A DNA stretch of 9,214 nucleotides, taken from the NCBI GenBank assembly GCA_003501375.1, contig DNPO01000214.1, positions 1-9,214 on the forward strand, read 5' to 3'. Shown in pieces: positions 1-5,785 of the stretch. The notes below the pieces were generated by a model. The model saw only the letters and a program-made list of their open reading frames with translations. It was not told where the DNA came from and made no database searches. Origin of the DNA: Candidatus Sumerlaeota bacterium. GTDB lineage: Bacteria; Sumerlaeota; Sumerlaeia; UBA8349. Positions within the stretch are counted from its first letter, which is position 1, and each line of letters starts with the position of its first letter. Made by a program: the position numbers and the translations under genes.

Positions 1-9
1 TTGCACCAT
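1..9 (-). CDS. Start of a fourth Uma2-family gene (partial, continues past the left edge)
   Basis: Only the first three codons (M V Q) are visible. The call rests on context. The 25 bases at 1-25 are identical to 603-627, which cover the stop, Shine-Dalgarno site and first codons at the junction of the two preceding Uma2 copies. A GGGAG ribosome-binding site lies at the matching place, inside the last codons of the upstream copy, and the gap is again 2 bp. The start is exactly 602 bp after that of the upstream copy. That the rest encodes another Uma2 protein is inferred; the body of the gene is not in the window. Confidence 0.7.
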
Positions 10-11
10 GA

Positions 12-611
12 CTATTCTCCCACCTTAGATTCAGCCAATACTTCATCCAGATCGACTTCCAATCCCGCGAGCGCAACCACCGCACGCTTCCCCTGCATTT
101 CCAGAACCGACGGCGGAGCATATCGTCCAGATGCCGCATCGAAAAGGTAAACGCTCACCAACTTCGTTTGCAAATCCACAATCCAGTATTCCCGCACCCC
201 ATATTTTTCATATACCCCAAGTTTGACCGTTTTATCCCGCGCCGAGGTGGAAGGTGACGTAATCTCCACGATAAAATCCGGAGCGCCCTTGCAACCGCGT
301 TCATCAATTTTCTTCGGGTCGCACACAACAACAATATCCGGCTGTAAAATATCACGCACCTCTTCATCCGGCGTGCCGGGTTCACAAAAACGCACATCAA
401 ACGGCGCAATAAACGCCTCACACTTGTGGCCACGCAAAAGCCCACGCAATTGCGTCCCGATTTCCAACACCACCCGCTGGTGCGTCGTGGTCGGCGCGGG
501 CGTCATACAAAATGCCTCGCCATTGACCAGTTCCCACCGCTCCGCATCCGACCATTGCAAATAGTCAGCATACGTAAAACGGGGTGGTTCGTATTGCGCG
601 GATTGCACCAT
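12..611 (-). CDS. Uma2 family (DUF820) predicted endonuclease, third complete copy in transcription order
   Basis: Predicted PD-(D/E)XK-fold protein of 199 residues, normal for the family; biological role and target are unknown. Family hallmarks are W26-E27-L28 and G31-E32 near the N-terminus, M36-x-P38 followed by H44-Q45, F71-D72-V73, P91-D92-I93, P111-D112-F113 leading to E116 and S119-P120, then K130, Y134 and E141-Y142-W143. D92, D112, E116 and K130 are the likely metal-site residues, by analogy only. No signal peptide or membrane segment is seen. The start is fixed by GGGAG at 619-623, seven bases upstream, which overlaps the final codons of the preceding copy and suggests translational coupling. 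It aligns without gaps to the other complete copies, at about 50% identity to the middle copy and 55% to the first (hand counts). All expected conserved residues remain, so decay is not evident. Confidence 0.9.
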   Translation of the reverse strand: MVQSAQYEPPRFTYADYLQWSDAERWELVNGEAFCMTPAPTTTHQRVVLEIGTQLRGLLRGHKCEAFIAPFDVRFCEPGTPDEEVRDILQPDIVVVCDPKKIDERGCKGAPDFIVEITSPSTSARDKTVKLGVYEKYGVREYWIVDLQTKLVSVYLFDAASGRYAPPSVLEMQGKRAVVALAGLEVDLDEVLAESKVGE

Positions 612-627
612 GACTATTCTCCCACCT
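603..627. repeat. 25-bp direct repeat at a Uma2 gene junction (second copy at 1-25)
   Basis: Positions 603-627 and 1-25 are identical, exactly 602 bp apart. Each copy contains, in coding orientation, the last V-G-E codons, the GGGAG ribosome-binding site, the TAG stop, a 2-bp spacer and the first three codons of the next gene. The left copy may extend beyond the window. Identity over non-coding as well as coding bases points to recent tandem duplication or conversion. Confidence 0.85.
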
Positions 628-1213
628 GCGACTCAGCCAACACTTCATCCAGATCGATTTCCAACCCCGGCAACGTCGCCACGGCACGTCGCCCTTCCAA
701 AGCGCTGGCTGGCGCAGGCACAAACTTCTGCGTTGTTTCATCCAGCAAAAAAGTCCACAAGATTTTATCCACCGGATGGATCACCCAATATTCCCGCACG
801 CCATGCTTTTCATAAAGCGCAGTTTTCTCAATCAAATCCCGCTGCCCGGACTTCGGCGAAATAATTTCAATAATAAAATCCGGAGCGCCCTTGCAACCGC
901 GCTCGTCCAATTTTTTTGAATCACACACCACCGCAATGTCCGGCTGCACCACAGTCAGCAGGTCTTGCTCCTGTGCGACGAATTCGCTGAACCGCACGTC
1001 AAACGGTGCAGAAAAAACACGGCAGGGCTTTCCCTTAAGAAAATTCCAAAGAATCGCAACAAGCGCGACAGCAATTCCCTGATGTTTAGTCGTTGGCGCA
1101 GGGGCCATGTTATACGGAACGCCATCAATCAATTCCCAGCGTTCATCCTCCGGCCACGTCAGATAGTCGGCATAGGTATACTTTTGATTGTCGTGCTGCA
1201 CTGATTGCGCCAT
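614..1213 (-). CDS. Uma2 family (DUF820) predicted endonuclease, middle copy
   Basis: This 199-residue protein keeps D72, P91-D92, P111-D112, E116, S119-P120, K130, Y134 and E141-Y142-W143, so the PD-(D/E)XK core looks intact. Its own changes include V32 for the E32 of the other two copies, G46 for R46, and a more hydrophobic stretch around residues 151-157. It is about 71% identical to the first copy and 50% to the third by hand count. The resemblance is patchy: the N-terminal 30 residues nearly match the first copy, while the last ten match the third. The start follows the upstream stop by 3 bp and lies in the same frame as the upstream gene (TAG, GGC, ATG). Its ribosome-binding site is a run of eight G at 1222-1229. 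The substrate is unknown. Confidence 0.9.
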   Translation of the reverse strand: MAQSVQHDNQKYTYADYLTWPEDERWELIDGVPYNMAPAPTTKHQGIAVALVAILWNFLKGKPCRVFSAPFDVRFSEFVAQEQDLLTVVQPDIAVVCDSKKLDERGCKGAPDFIIEIISPKSGQRDLIEKTALYEKHGVREYWVIHPVDKILWTFLLDETTQKFVPAPASALEGRRAVATLPGLEIDLDEVLAESQVGE

Positions 1214-1216
1214 GCC

Positions 1217-1816
1217 CTATTCCCCCCCCTTCGGTTCCGCCATAACTTTATCCAAATCAATTTCCAGTCCGGGCAAAGTTGCCACCGCACGCTTCCCCCG
1301 CATATCCAGCAAATCCGGCGCACCAAACTTTTGCGTCGGGACATCAAACAAATAAACGCTCAGAATCCGATCCCCCGGATGAACCACCCAGTATTCCCGA
1401 ACGCCATATCGCTGATAAAGCTCACGCTTCTTAATTAAATCTCGTTGCACGGAGGAAGGCGAAATAATTTCAATGATAAAATCCGGTGCGCCCTTGCACC
1501 CACGCTCGTCCAATTTTTTCGAGTCGCAAACCACCGTGATATCCGGTTGTACCACGGTCTGCACGTTCTCATTTTGCGCATCCGGTTCCGCAAAGCGCAC
1601 ATCAAAGGGCGCAGAAAAAACCTGACAAGACTTCCCTTCAAGAAAATTCCAAATTTGCGCCCCCAACGACATGGAAATTCGCTGGTGTTGCGTCATAGGC
1701 CCGGGGGACATGCAATACGGCTCACCATCAATCAATTCCCAGCGTTCATCCTCCGGCCACGTCAAATAATCGGCATAGGTATACTTTTGATTGTCGTGTT
1801 GAATGGACTGCGCCAT
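1217..1816 (-). CDS. Uma2 family (DUF820) predicted endonuclease, promoter-proximal copy
   Basis: First gene of the array in transcription order. The reading frame is open upstream to 2134, but the homologous protein starts at ATG 1814-1816. There it begins M-A-Q-S like its neighbour and gives the same 199 residues, with GGAGA at 1823-1827 correctly spaced. The conserved residues W26-E27-L28, G31-E32, H44-Q45, D72, P91-D92, P111-D112, E116, S119-P120, K130 and E141-Y142-W143 are all present, so it should be catalytically intact if the family is. The 3' end carries an eight-G run (1222-1229) that also serves as ribosome-binding site for the next copy. The role of Uma2 proteins is not established; the nuclease label is a fold-based prediction. 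Confidence 0.9.
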   Translation of the reverse strand: MAQSIQHDNQKYTYADYLTWPEDERWELIDGEPYCMSPGPMTQHQRISMSLGAQIWNFLEGKSCQVFSAPFDVRFAEPDAQNENVQTVVQPDITVVCDSKKLDERGCKGAPDFIIEIISPSSVQRDLIKKRELYQRYGVREYWVVHPGDRILSVYLFDVPTQKFGAPDLLDMRGKRAVATLPGLEIDLDKVMAEPKGGE

Positions 1817-1822
1817 TTCATT

Positions 1823-1827
1823 TCTCC
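1823..1827 (-). promoter_or_regulatory. Shine-Dalgarno site deciding the start of the first Uma2 copy
   Basis: GGAGA lies six bases upstream of ATG 1814-1816. It supports this start over the in-frame upstream codons that would add about 106 residues unlike any Uma2 protein and overlap the end of the glycosyltransferase gene. Confidence 0.7.
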
Positions 1828-1886
1828 GTGCGGTCAAAACAACGTCCTCCCGAAGCAACCTAATACCCCGGAAAAACCCAATCTGT

Positions 1887-1915
1887 ATTGTAGCAATGCC
1901 CTGCGGTAAACGCAA
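1887..1915 (-). promoter_or_regulatory. Promoter candidate for the Uma2 array
   Basis: On the minus strand TTGCGT (1910-1915) and TACAAT (1887-1892) are separated by exactly 17 bp; the -10 box matches the sigma-70 consensus at five of six bases. It lies in the 137-bp gap between the glycosyltransferase stop (1954) and the first Uma2 start (1816). Transcription would begin near 1880 and leave a leader of about 64 bases. This suggests the array is expressed separately from the envelope operon. No clear terminator is seen between the two, so readthrough is also possible. Confidence 0.45.
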
Positions 1916-1953
1916 GCGCCCCTGCGGGATATTTTGGAGAAAATCCGTCGTCT

Positions 1954-2688
1954 TTACCGTCGCCCGTCGTACCAGATATGGCACGATTTTGGATCGCCAC
2001 ACGTTCGTTTCGGCGCAACCAGCATGCGGAAGAAAAGCCACAACACTTCGCGCAAGGTATACAGTTCCGCCTTGCGATCTGACGTCAGCAACGGATGTCG
2101 CTTCAGCACAACAAAGCGCAATTTTAAAGGACACGCGATCCGTTTTAACCGACGACAGAAGCCGACATCTTCGGAGGCATAAATCTTTTCGTCAAACCCG
2201 CCCGCTCTCCAAAACAAGTCCTGCCGACAGTAAATATATGATCCCGCAGCCAACCGTGCCGTGCGCGAAATCGTATTCCACAAAGCCGCGCTCACGCGAA
2301 TGCTAAACTTGGCTCCTTTGGGAAAACGAATCAATGACCCGCCACCCGCCACATTGCCGCGTTGGATTGCCGCAACCGTACCGGCTAACAACTCCGCCGA
2401 CAACAACGAGTCGGCATCCAGAAAAATAAACCACTCGCCCTGCGCTTCAGCCGCGCCCCGATTCCGCGCCCGCGCAATCTGGTTCACCGCCTCAAACACC
2501 ACGCGCGCGCCTTCGCTGCGAGCCAGTTCCGCCGTGCGATCGGTTGAATTATTGTCCACCACCACAACTTCGTAGTCAAACGACTGCGTAGCGGCCACTT
2601 TTTCAAATGCAGCCCGCACGGAACGCAGGCATTCGACAATGCACTTTTCCTCGTTAAAGGCGGGGATAATCAATGAGATGAACAACAT
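1954..2688 (-). CDS. Family 2 glycosyltransferase (GT-A fold)
   Basis: A 244-residue cytoplasmic or membrane-associated transferase that should move a sugar from a nucleotide donor to an unidentified acceptor. The N-terminus has the typical beta strand S-L-I-I-P-A-F-N-E-E (residues 5-14). V-V-V-D-N-N-S-T-D follows at about 42-50, and the metal- and nucleotide-binding D91-A-D93 closes the next strand. R-A-G-G-F-D-E (161-167) and the E173-D174 pair, the usual catalytic-base region, complete the domain. There is no long transmembrane tail; hydrophobic residues around 215-225 might touch the membrane. ATG at 2688 is preferred because GGAG at 2697-2700 sits eight bases upstream and the protein then begins directly with the first strand; an in-frame ATG at 2715 has less support. 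It ends the putative envelope operon. Donor and acceptor cannot be read from the sequence. Confidence 0.9.
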   Translation of the reverse strand: MLFISLIIPAFNEEKCIVECLRSVRAAFEKVAATQSFDYEVVVVDNNSTDRTAELARSEGARVVFEAVNQIARARNRGAAEAQGEWFIFLDADSLLSAELLAGTVAAIQRGNVAGGGSLIRFPKGAKFSIRVSAALWNTISRTARLAAGSYIYCRQDLFWRAGGFDEKIYASEDVGFCRRLKRIACPLKLRFVVLKRHPLLTSDRKAELYTLREVLWLFFRMLVAPKRTCGDPKSCHIWYDGRR

Positions 2689-2696
2689 TTTTTCTT

Positions 2697-2700
2697 CTCC
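2697..2700 (-). promoter_or_regulatory. Shine-Dalgarno site deciding the glycosyltransferase start
   Basis: GGAG, followed by A-rich sequence, lies eight bases upstream of ATG 2686-2688. It falls inside the reading frame that would result from the longer start at 2715, so the shorter protein is favoured. Confidence 0.65.
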
Positions 2701-2720
2701 GCCCATCCCTTGCACCGCAC

Positions 2721-3173
2721 TTAATGACTTGTTTTATATTCTTGAAAGTGACAGGCGTTCAAACGCCGATATACATCATCAATATTATTTTCGCGCGAAA
2801 GAATCGCTCCTCGAAGAAAGTTCCCCCCACATACATGCCCAAAAAAAGCGCGGACAGTTCCCCTGCTATCCTTCACAACAACCGTCCCGCCGAACATGGA
2901 AGAATGACTGTCCTTGCAAATACCGAATACCCATTCTCCGTTCTCGAATGTTTTGACAACAACAGAAGGATACGTTTTTTGCGCTTGTCGAGGAGTAGAA
3001 ATGTTAGAAAAGTTTCGCATCCATTTTTTAGCGGATAATCTTGATCCTTCTCCCATTGGAGGAAAGATGAGAACAATAAAAAAAAGCACCAAAACAACTG
3101 GTAACCCCAAAATCCAGAGAGGTTTATATTTCAACAGAGATTGCAGCCGGTTTTTTAGTATCATTTGATACAT
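2721..3173 (-). CDS. Unrecognised single-pass membrane protein, 150 residues
   Basis: I do not recognise a named family. The N-terminus is basic (K7, R9, K15, K17), followed by one hydrophobic helix at about 19-38, so the protein is probably anchored in the inner membrane with the remaining 110 residues outside. The C-terminal half has a compact block rich in small and polar residues: W81-V-F-G, C86-K-D-S-H90, F94-G-G-T-V-V-V, K101-D-S-R-G, then F110-F-G-H113-V-C115-G. C141-H142 follows near the end. It reads like a small conserved beta domain, but no function can be assigned. It sits 5 bp after rfbA, with GGGAAG at 3182-3187 eight bases from ATG 3173, and 32 bp before the glycosyltransferase. 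Two 60-base stretches counted by hand gave 37% and 40% GC against 48% for one in rfbA, hinting at later insertion. Confidence 0.75.
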   Translation of the reverse strand: MYQMILKNRLQSLLKYKPLWILGLPVVLVLFFIVLIFPPMGEGSRLSAKKWMRNFSNISTPRQAQKTYPSVVVKTFENGEWVFGICKDSHSSMFGGTVVVKDSRGTVRAFFGHVCGGNFLRGAILSRENNIDDVYRRLNACHFQEYKTSH

Positions 3174-3178
3174 ATGTT

Positions 3179-4063
3179 CTACTTCCCGGCCTGCTCCTTC
3201 AAAATATCCAGCAAATACGCCCCATACCCGCTCTTCTCCAGTGGTTTGGCCAGTTTCTCCAATCGCGCCGCATCAATGAATCCCATGCGATATGCAATTT
3301 CCTCCGGTGCGCACACCTTCAGTCCCTGCCGCTGCTCCATCGTCTGAATATAGTTCGACGCCTGCAAAAGCGACTCATGCGTCCCCGTATCCAACCAGGC
3401 AAAACCACGCGTCAACTGAATCACGTTTAGTTTTCCATTTTCCATATACCGCTTGTTGACATCTGTGATCTCCAGTTCGCCACGCGCCGATGGCTTCAAA
3501 CTCGCCGCAATATCACACACCTCGCTATCGTAAAAATATAAGCCGGTCACTGCCATGCGTGACTTCGGAACAGCGGGTTTTTCCTCCAGGCTCAACGCCA
3601 GGCCATCAGGATCAATTTCCACCACGCCATACCGCTCCGGGTCTTTTACGCGATAGGCAAAAATAGTCGCACCCGCTTGCTGGCTGCCTGCACCAATCAA
3701 GTAGTCCTGCAAACCATGTCCATAGAAAATATTATCGCCCAGAATCAACGTGCAGGGCGAACCGTTCAAAAACTTGCGCCCAATGACAAACGCCTGCGCA
3801 ATTCCATTGGGTTCTGGCTGAACTTCATAAACCAATTGGATTCCCCACTGCGAACCATTGCCCAGCAATTTTTTGAACTGCGGCTGGTCGTCCGGCGTGG
3901 TAATAATCAGGATTTCACGAATACCCGCGAGCATCAATACACCAAGCGGATAATAGATCATCGGCTTGTCATAAATCGGCATAATCTGCTTGCTCAACAC
4001 CAAAGTGAGAGGGTGCAGGCGCGTTCCAGCGCCTCCCGCCAAAATGATGCCCTTGCGTGCCAT
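3179..4063 (-). CDS. rfbA: Glucose-1-phosphate thymidylyltransferase (dTDP-glucose pyrophosphorylase)
   Basis: Makes dTDP-glucose and pyrophosphate from dTTP and glucose 1-phosphate, the first step towards dTDP-rhamnose and other dTDP-deoxysugars; a cytoplasmic enzyme. The 294 residues match the family's usual length of about 290. The nucleotide-binding loop G10-G-A-G-T-R15-L-x-P-L-T is intact, as are K25, the metal-binding D110 in L-G-D-N, G145-V in the R-Y-G-V strand, E161-K162-P and D225 in W-L-D-T-G. These correspond to the known RmlA active-site residues. The C-terminal residues 250-290 (E-E-I-A-Y-R-M-G-F-I, then K-S-G-Y-G-x-Y-L) are the usual RmlA tail. AAGGAG at 4071-4076 is seven bases from the ATG. 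It follows the SpoIID-like gene by 17 bp. The partners rfbB, rfbC and rfbD are not in the window. Confidence 0.96.
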   Translation of the reverse strand: MARKGIILAGGAGTRLHPLTLVLSKQIMPIYDKPMIYYPLGVLMLAGIREILIITTPDDQPQFKKLLGNGSQWGIQLVYEVQPEPNGIAQAFVIGRKFLNGSPCTLILGDNIFYGHGLQDYLIGAGSQQAGATIFAYRVKDPERYGVVEIDPDGLALSLEEKPAVPKSRMAVTGLYFYDSEVCDIAASLKPSARGELEITDVNKRYMENGKLNVIQLTRGFAWLDTGTHESLLQASNYIQTMEQRQGLKVCAPEEIAYRMGFIDAARLEKLAKPLEKSGYGAYLLDILKEQAGK

Positions 4064-4080
4064 GACAACGCTCCTTTGAT

Positions 4081-5760
4081 CTATTTATAGATTTTGTAGA
4101 CGCTGACGCCCTGATAATAATGTTTTAAAATAAACAAATAATCCTTGCCCTGTTTGGCCAAAGCCGACGCGCCCATCTGGCAAAGCCCCACCGCGTGCCC
4201 GCGTCCCGCACCACGAATATCCACCCGAATCAGGCGTTTGGATTTCTTCTCCCGGTCACAGGAAAGTGAAAAGAAACTGCTCGGAATATCACCCAACCCT
4301 CTGCGGATTTCGCTGTCATGCGAAAGCACAATCGGCTTCCCCGGGTTAACGTCCAGCGTTACCTCGGCCGCCAAACCGGAAGGGGTACGCTTCGTCACCC
4401 GAATATTCGTAACCTCTTCCACCTGCGGATACGTTTCTTTCACCACCTTGGTCAACTGCTCCGCCGTGTAACCACGCGACCAACGGAATGCATCCTTCGA
4501 TTCCTGGTCGGCGTTGCTGCCCGGATTGCACAAAACCCCGGACTTCTCATGCGTCCAGGTTTCCACCTCATCCGGGTCCTCTGCAAAATTGGGAACCTTC
4601 CGTCCAGAGAGTGAATCTACATGCCGCGTCAGATATGCCTTGGGTGATGCGCTGGGCCAGGCATCTTCCATGCTCGCAATAATCCCCCCGCAGCAATGCG
4701 AATACACCGCGTCAATCACGTGGTTTTCGTAAACGCACACCTGTCCCCACGTTGCATCCACCGCCGCATTCGTCTCCGGCAATTCGCACAGCGCGCCTTG
4801 GTAAACCTGCGAAGTTTGCGTGTTCGATACATCAAAGAACCAGTTAGACGCGTAGTTGTTGCGAATCATTGCAATCACCACCGAACGCGAAATCACCGCC
4901 TGCGTCTTTAGCATTTCAAATGGAGCGCCTGCACCGATTTCCGCTGGCAACACCCCGTATAAATAATCCTCCAGAAAAACACGGTTCACCAACAGCAGAT
5001 GCCCACGCTCATTCCCGCGCACTTCCATCAAGCCACGATAGGCATTTGTTTTGATCCACGCCTGCTTATTTGCCCAGGCGGTGTCAGTTGTTTTGATCGC
5101 ATCCGCACGAATCAAGCCCGCGGAATCTTTTAGCCGCACGCCCAAATACCCTGTCCCTGCGACCAGCACCGCTCCGGTTTCAGTCTGAATTTCAATGCGT
5201 GTTTCCGACAATCCGATAGGCGCTTTCAGCAATCGCGCTGGAGCAATCCGTTCCGCCTTTTCACGCTGCGCTTCTGCCGCATCTTCTGAAGCAAAGGGCC
5301 CCGCCAATACCGTCCACACTGGCATCGGTGGCATCTCACCACTGGGCAACGGCGCATGCTCCTGCGTAGGGTCGGGCAGCACTACTACGGGTAGTCCCGA
5401 CTTATCCCGAGCGCTCGCCGCTAACGCATCCGCACTGGCCCGGTCAGGGTACTCAAACATGCCCACACGCAGATACCAAACCACCTGAATCGGTTTTTGC
5501 TCGGTTGCCACCACGCGCAACGGCGTATCCGCTTTGCCGTGGTACAGAATTTTTCCGTCGCGATCATGTACCAAAAAATCGCTGTGCGGAATCAATCGCG
5601 CCGCATCAATGTTTTGCGCCAGCGCTACCCGCATAAAATATTGTCGAATTTGCAAATGCCAAAAATCACTCGCCAAGTCTAAGGACCAAGCAGGGAACAC
5701 ACCCAGTGTGCAAAAAAACAGGGAGAGAATGATAGAACGTAGTTTCACAAAACCTCGCAT
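4081..5760 (-). CDS. SpoIID/LytB-domain peptidoglycan protein with SPOR-like repeats
   Basis: Probable exported wall enzyme of 559 residues. SpoIID relatives are lytic transglycosylases that cut glycan strands stripped of stem peptides. A signal peptide is clear (R2, K6, R8, then hydrophobic 9-22, likely cleavage after A-W-S26). Residues about 94-130 and 148-180 look like two SPOR-type units, each W-x-x-x-x-G-x-F followed by an Ala-rich helix. The SpoIID domain runs from about 185 to the end. It has L271-P-A-E274 (the equivalent of the catalytic glutamate), K285-T-Q-A-V-I-S-R, Q318-V-Y-Q-G, Y353-S-H-C-C-G-G and a C-terminal G520-R-G-H-A-V-G-L-C-Q-M-G-A. The last differs from the usual G-H-G-V-G-x-S-Q by alanine and cysteine. 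The ATG lacks a strong ribosome-binding site; GTG at codon 5 is an alternative. It lies 25 bp after the PASTA gene. A role in sporulation is not implied. Confidence 0.88.
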   Translation of the reverse strand: MRGFVKLRSIILSLFFCTLGVFPAWSLDLASDFWHLQIRQYFMRVALAQNIDAARLIPHSDFLVHDRDGKILYHGKADTPLRVVATEQKPIQVVWYLRVGMFEYPDRASADALAASARDKSGLPVVVLPDPTQEHAPLPSGEMPPMPVWTVLAGPFASEDAAEAQREKAERIAPARLLKAPIGLSETRIEIQTETGAVLVAGTGYLGVRLKDSAGLIRADAIKTTDTAWANKQAWIKTNAYRGLMEVRGNERGHLLLVNRVFLEDYLYGVLPAEIGAGAPFEMLKTQAVISRSVVIAMIRNNYASNWFFDVSNTQTSQVYQGALCELPETNAAVDATWGQVCVYENHVIDAVYSHCCGGIIASMEDAWPSASPKAYLTRHVDSLSGRKVPNFAEDPDEVETWTHEKSGVLCNPGSNADQESKDAFRWSRGYTAEQLTKVVKETYPQVEEVTNIRVTKRTPSGLAAEVTLDVNPGKPIVLSHDSEIRRGLGDIPSSFFSLSCDREKKSKRLIRVDIRGAGRGHAVGLCQMGASALAKQGKDYLFILKHYYQGVSVYKIYK

Positions 5761-5785
5761 CTTGACGCATTTTAGGCCACGACTT

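Noticed and set aside
223..864. Plus-strand open frames opposite the Uma2 genes
   Set aside because: They lie antisense to conserved protein-coding sequence, show no domain or ribosome-binding site, and are explained by the codon pattern of the real genes.
1817..2134. A 106-residue N-terminal extension of the promoter-proximal Uma2 gene in the same open frame
   Set aside because: The other copies have exactly 199 residues beginning M-V/A-Q-S, a good GGAGA ribosome-binding site precedes ATG 1816, and the extension runs antiparallel-free but overlaps the glycosyltransferase 3' end in another frame.
2689..2715. Longer glycosyltransferase start at ATG 2715
   Set aside because: The added nine residues are not family-like and would include the clear GGAG ribosome-binding site of ATG 2688.
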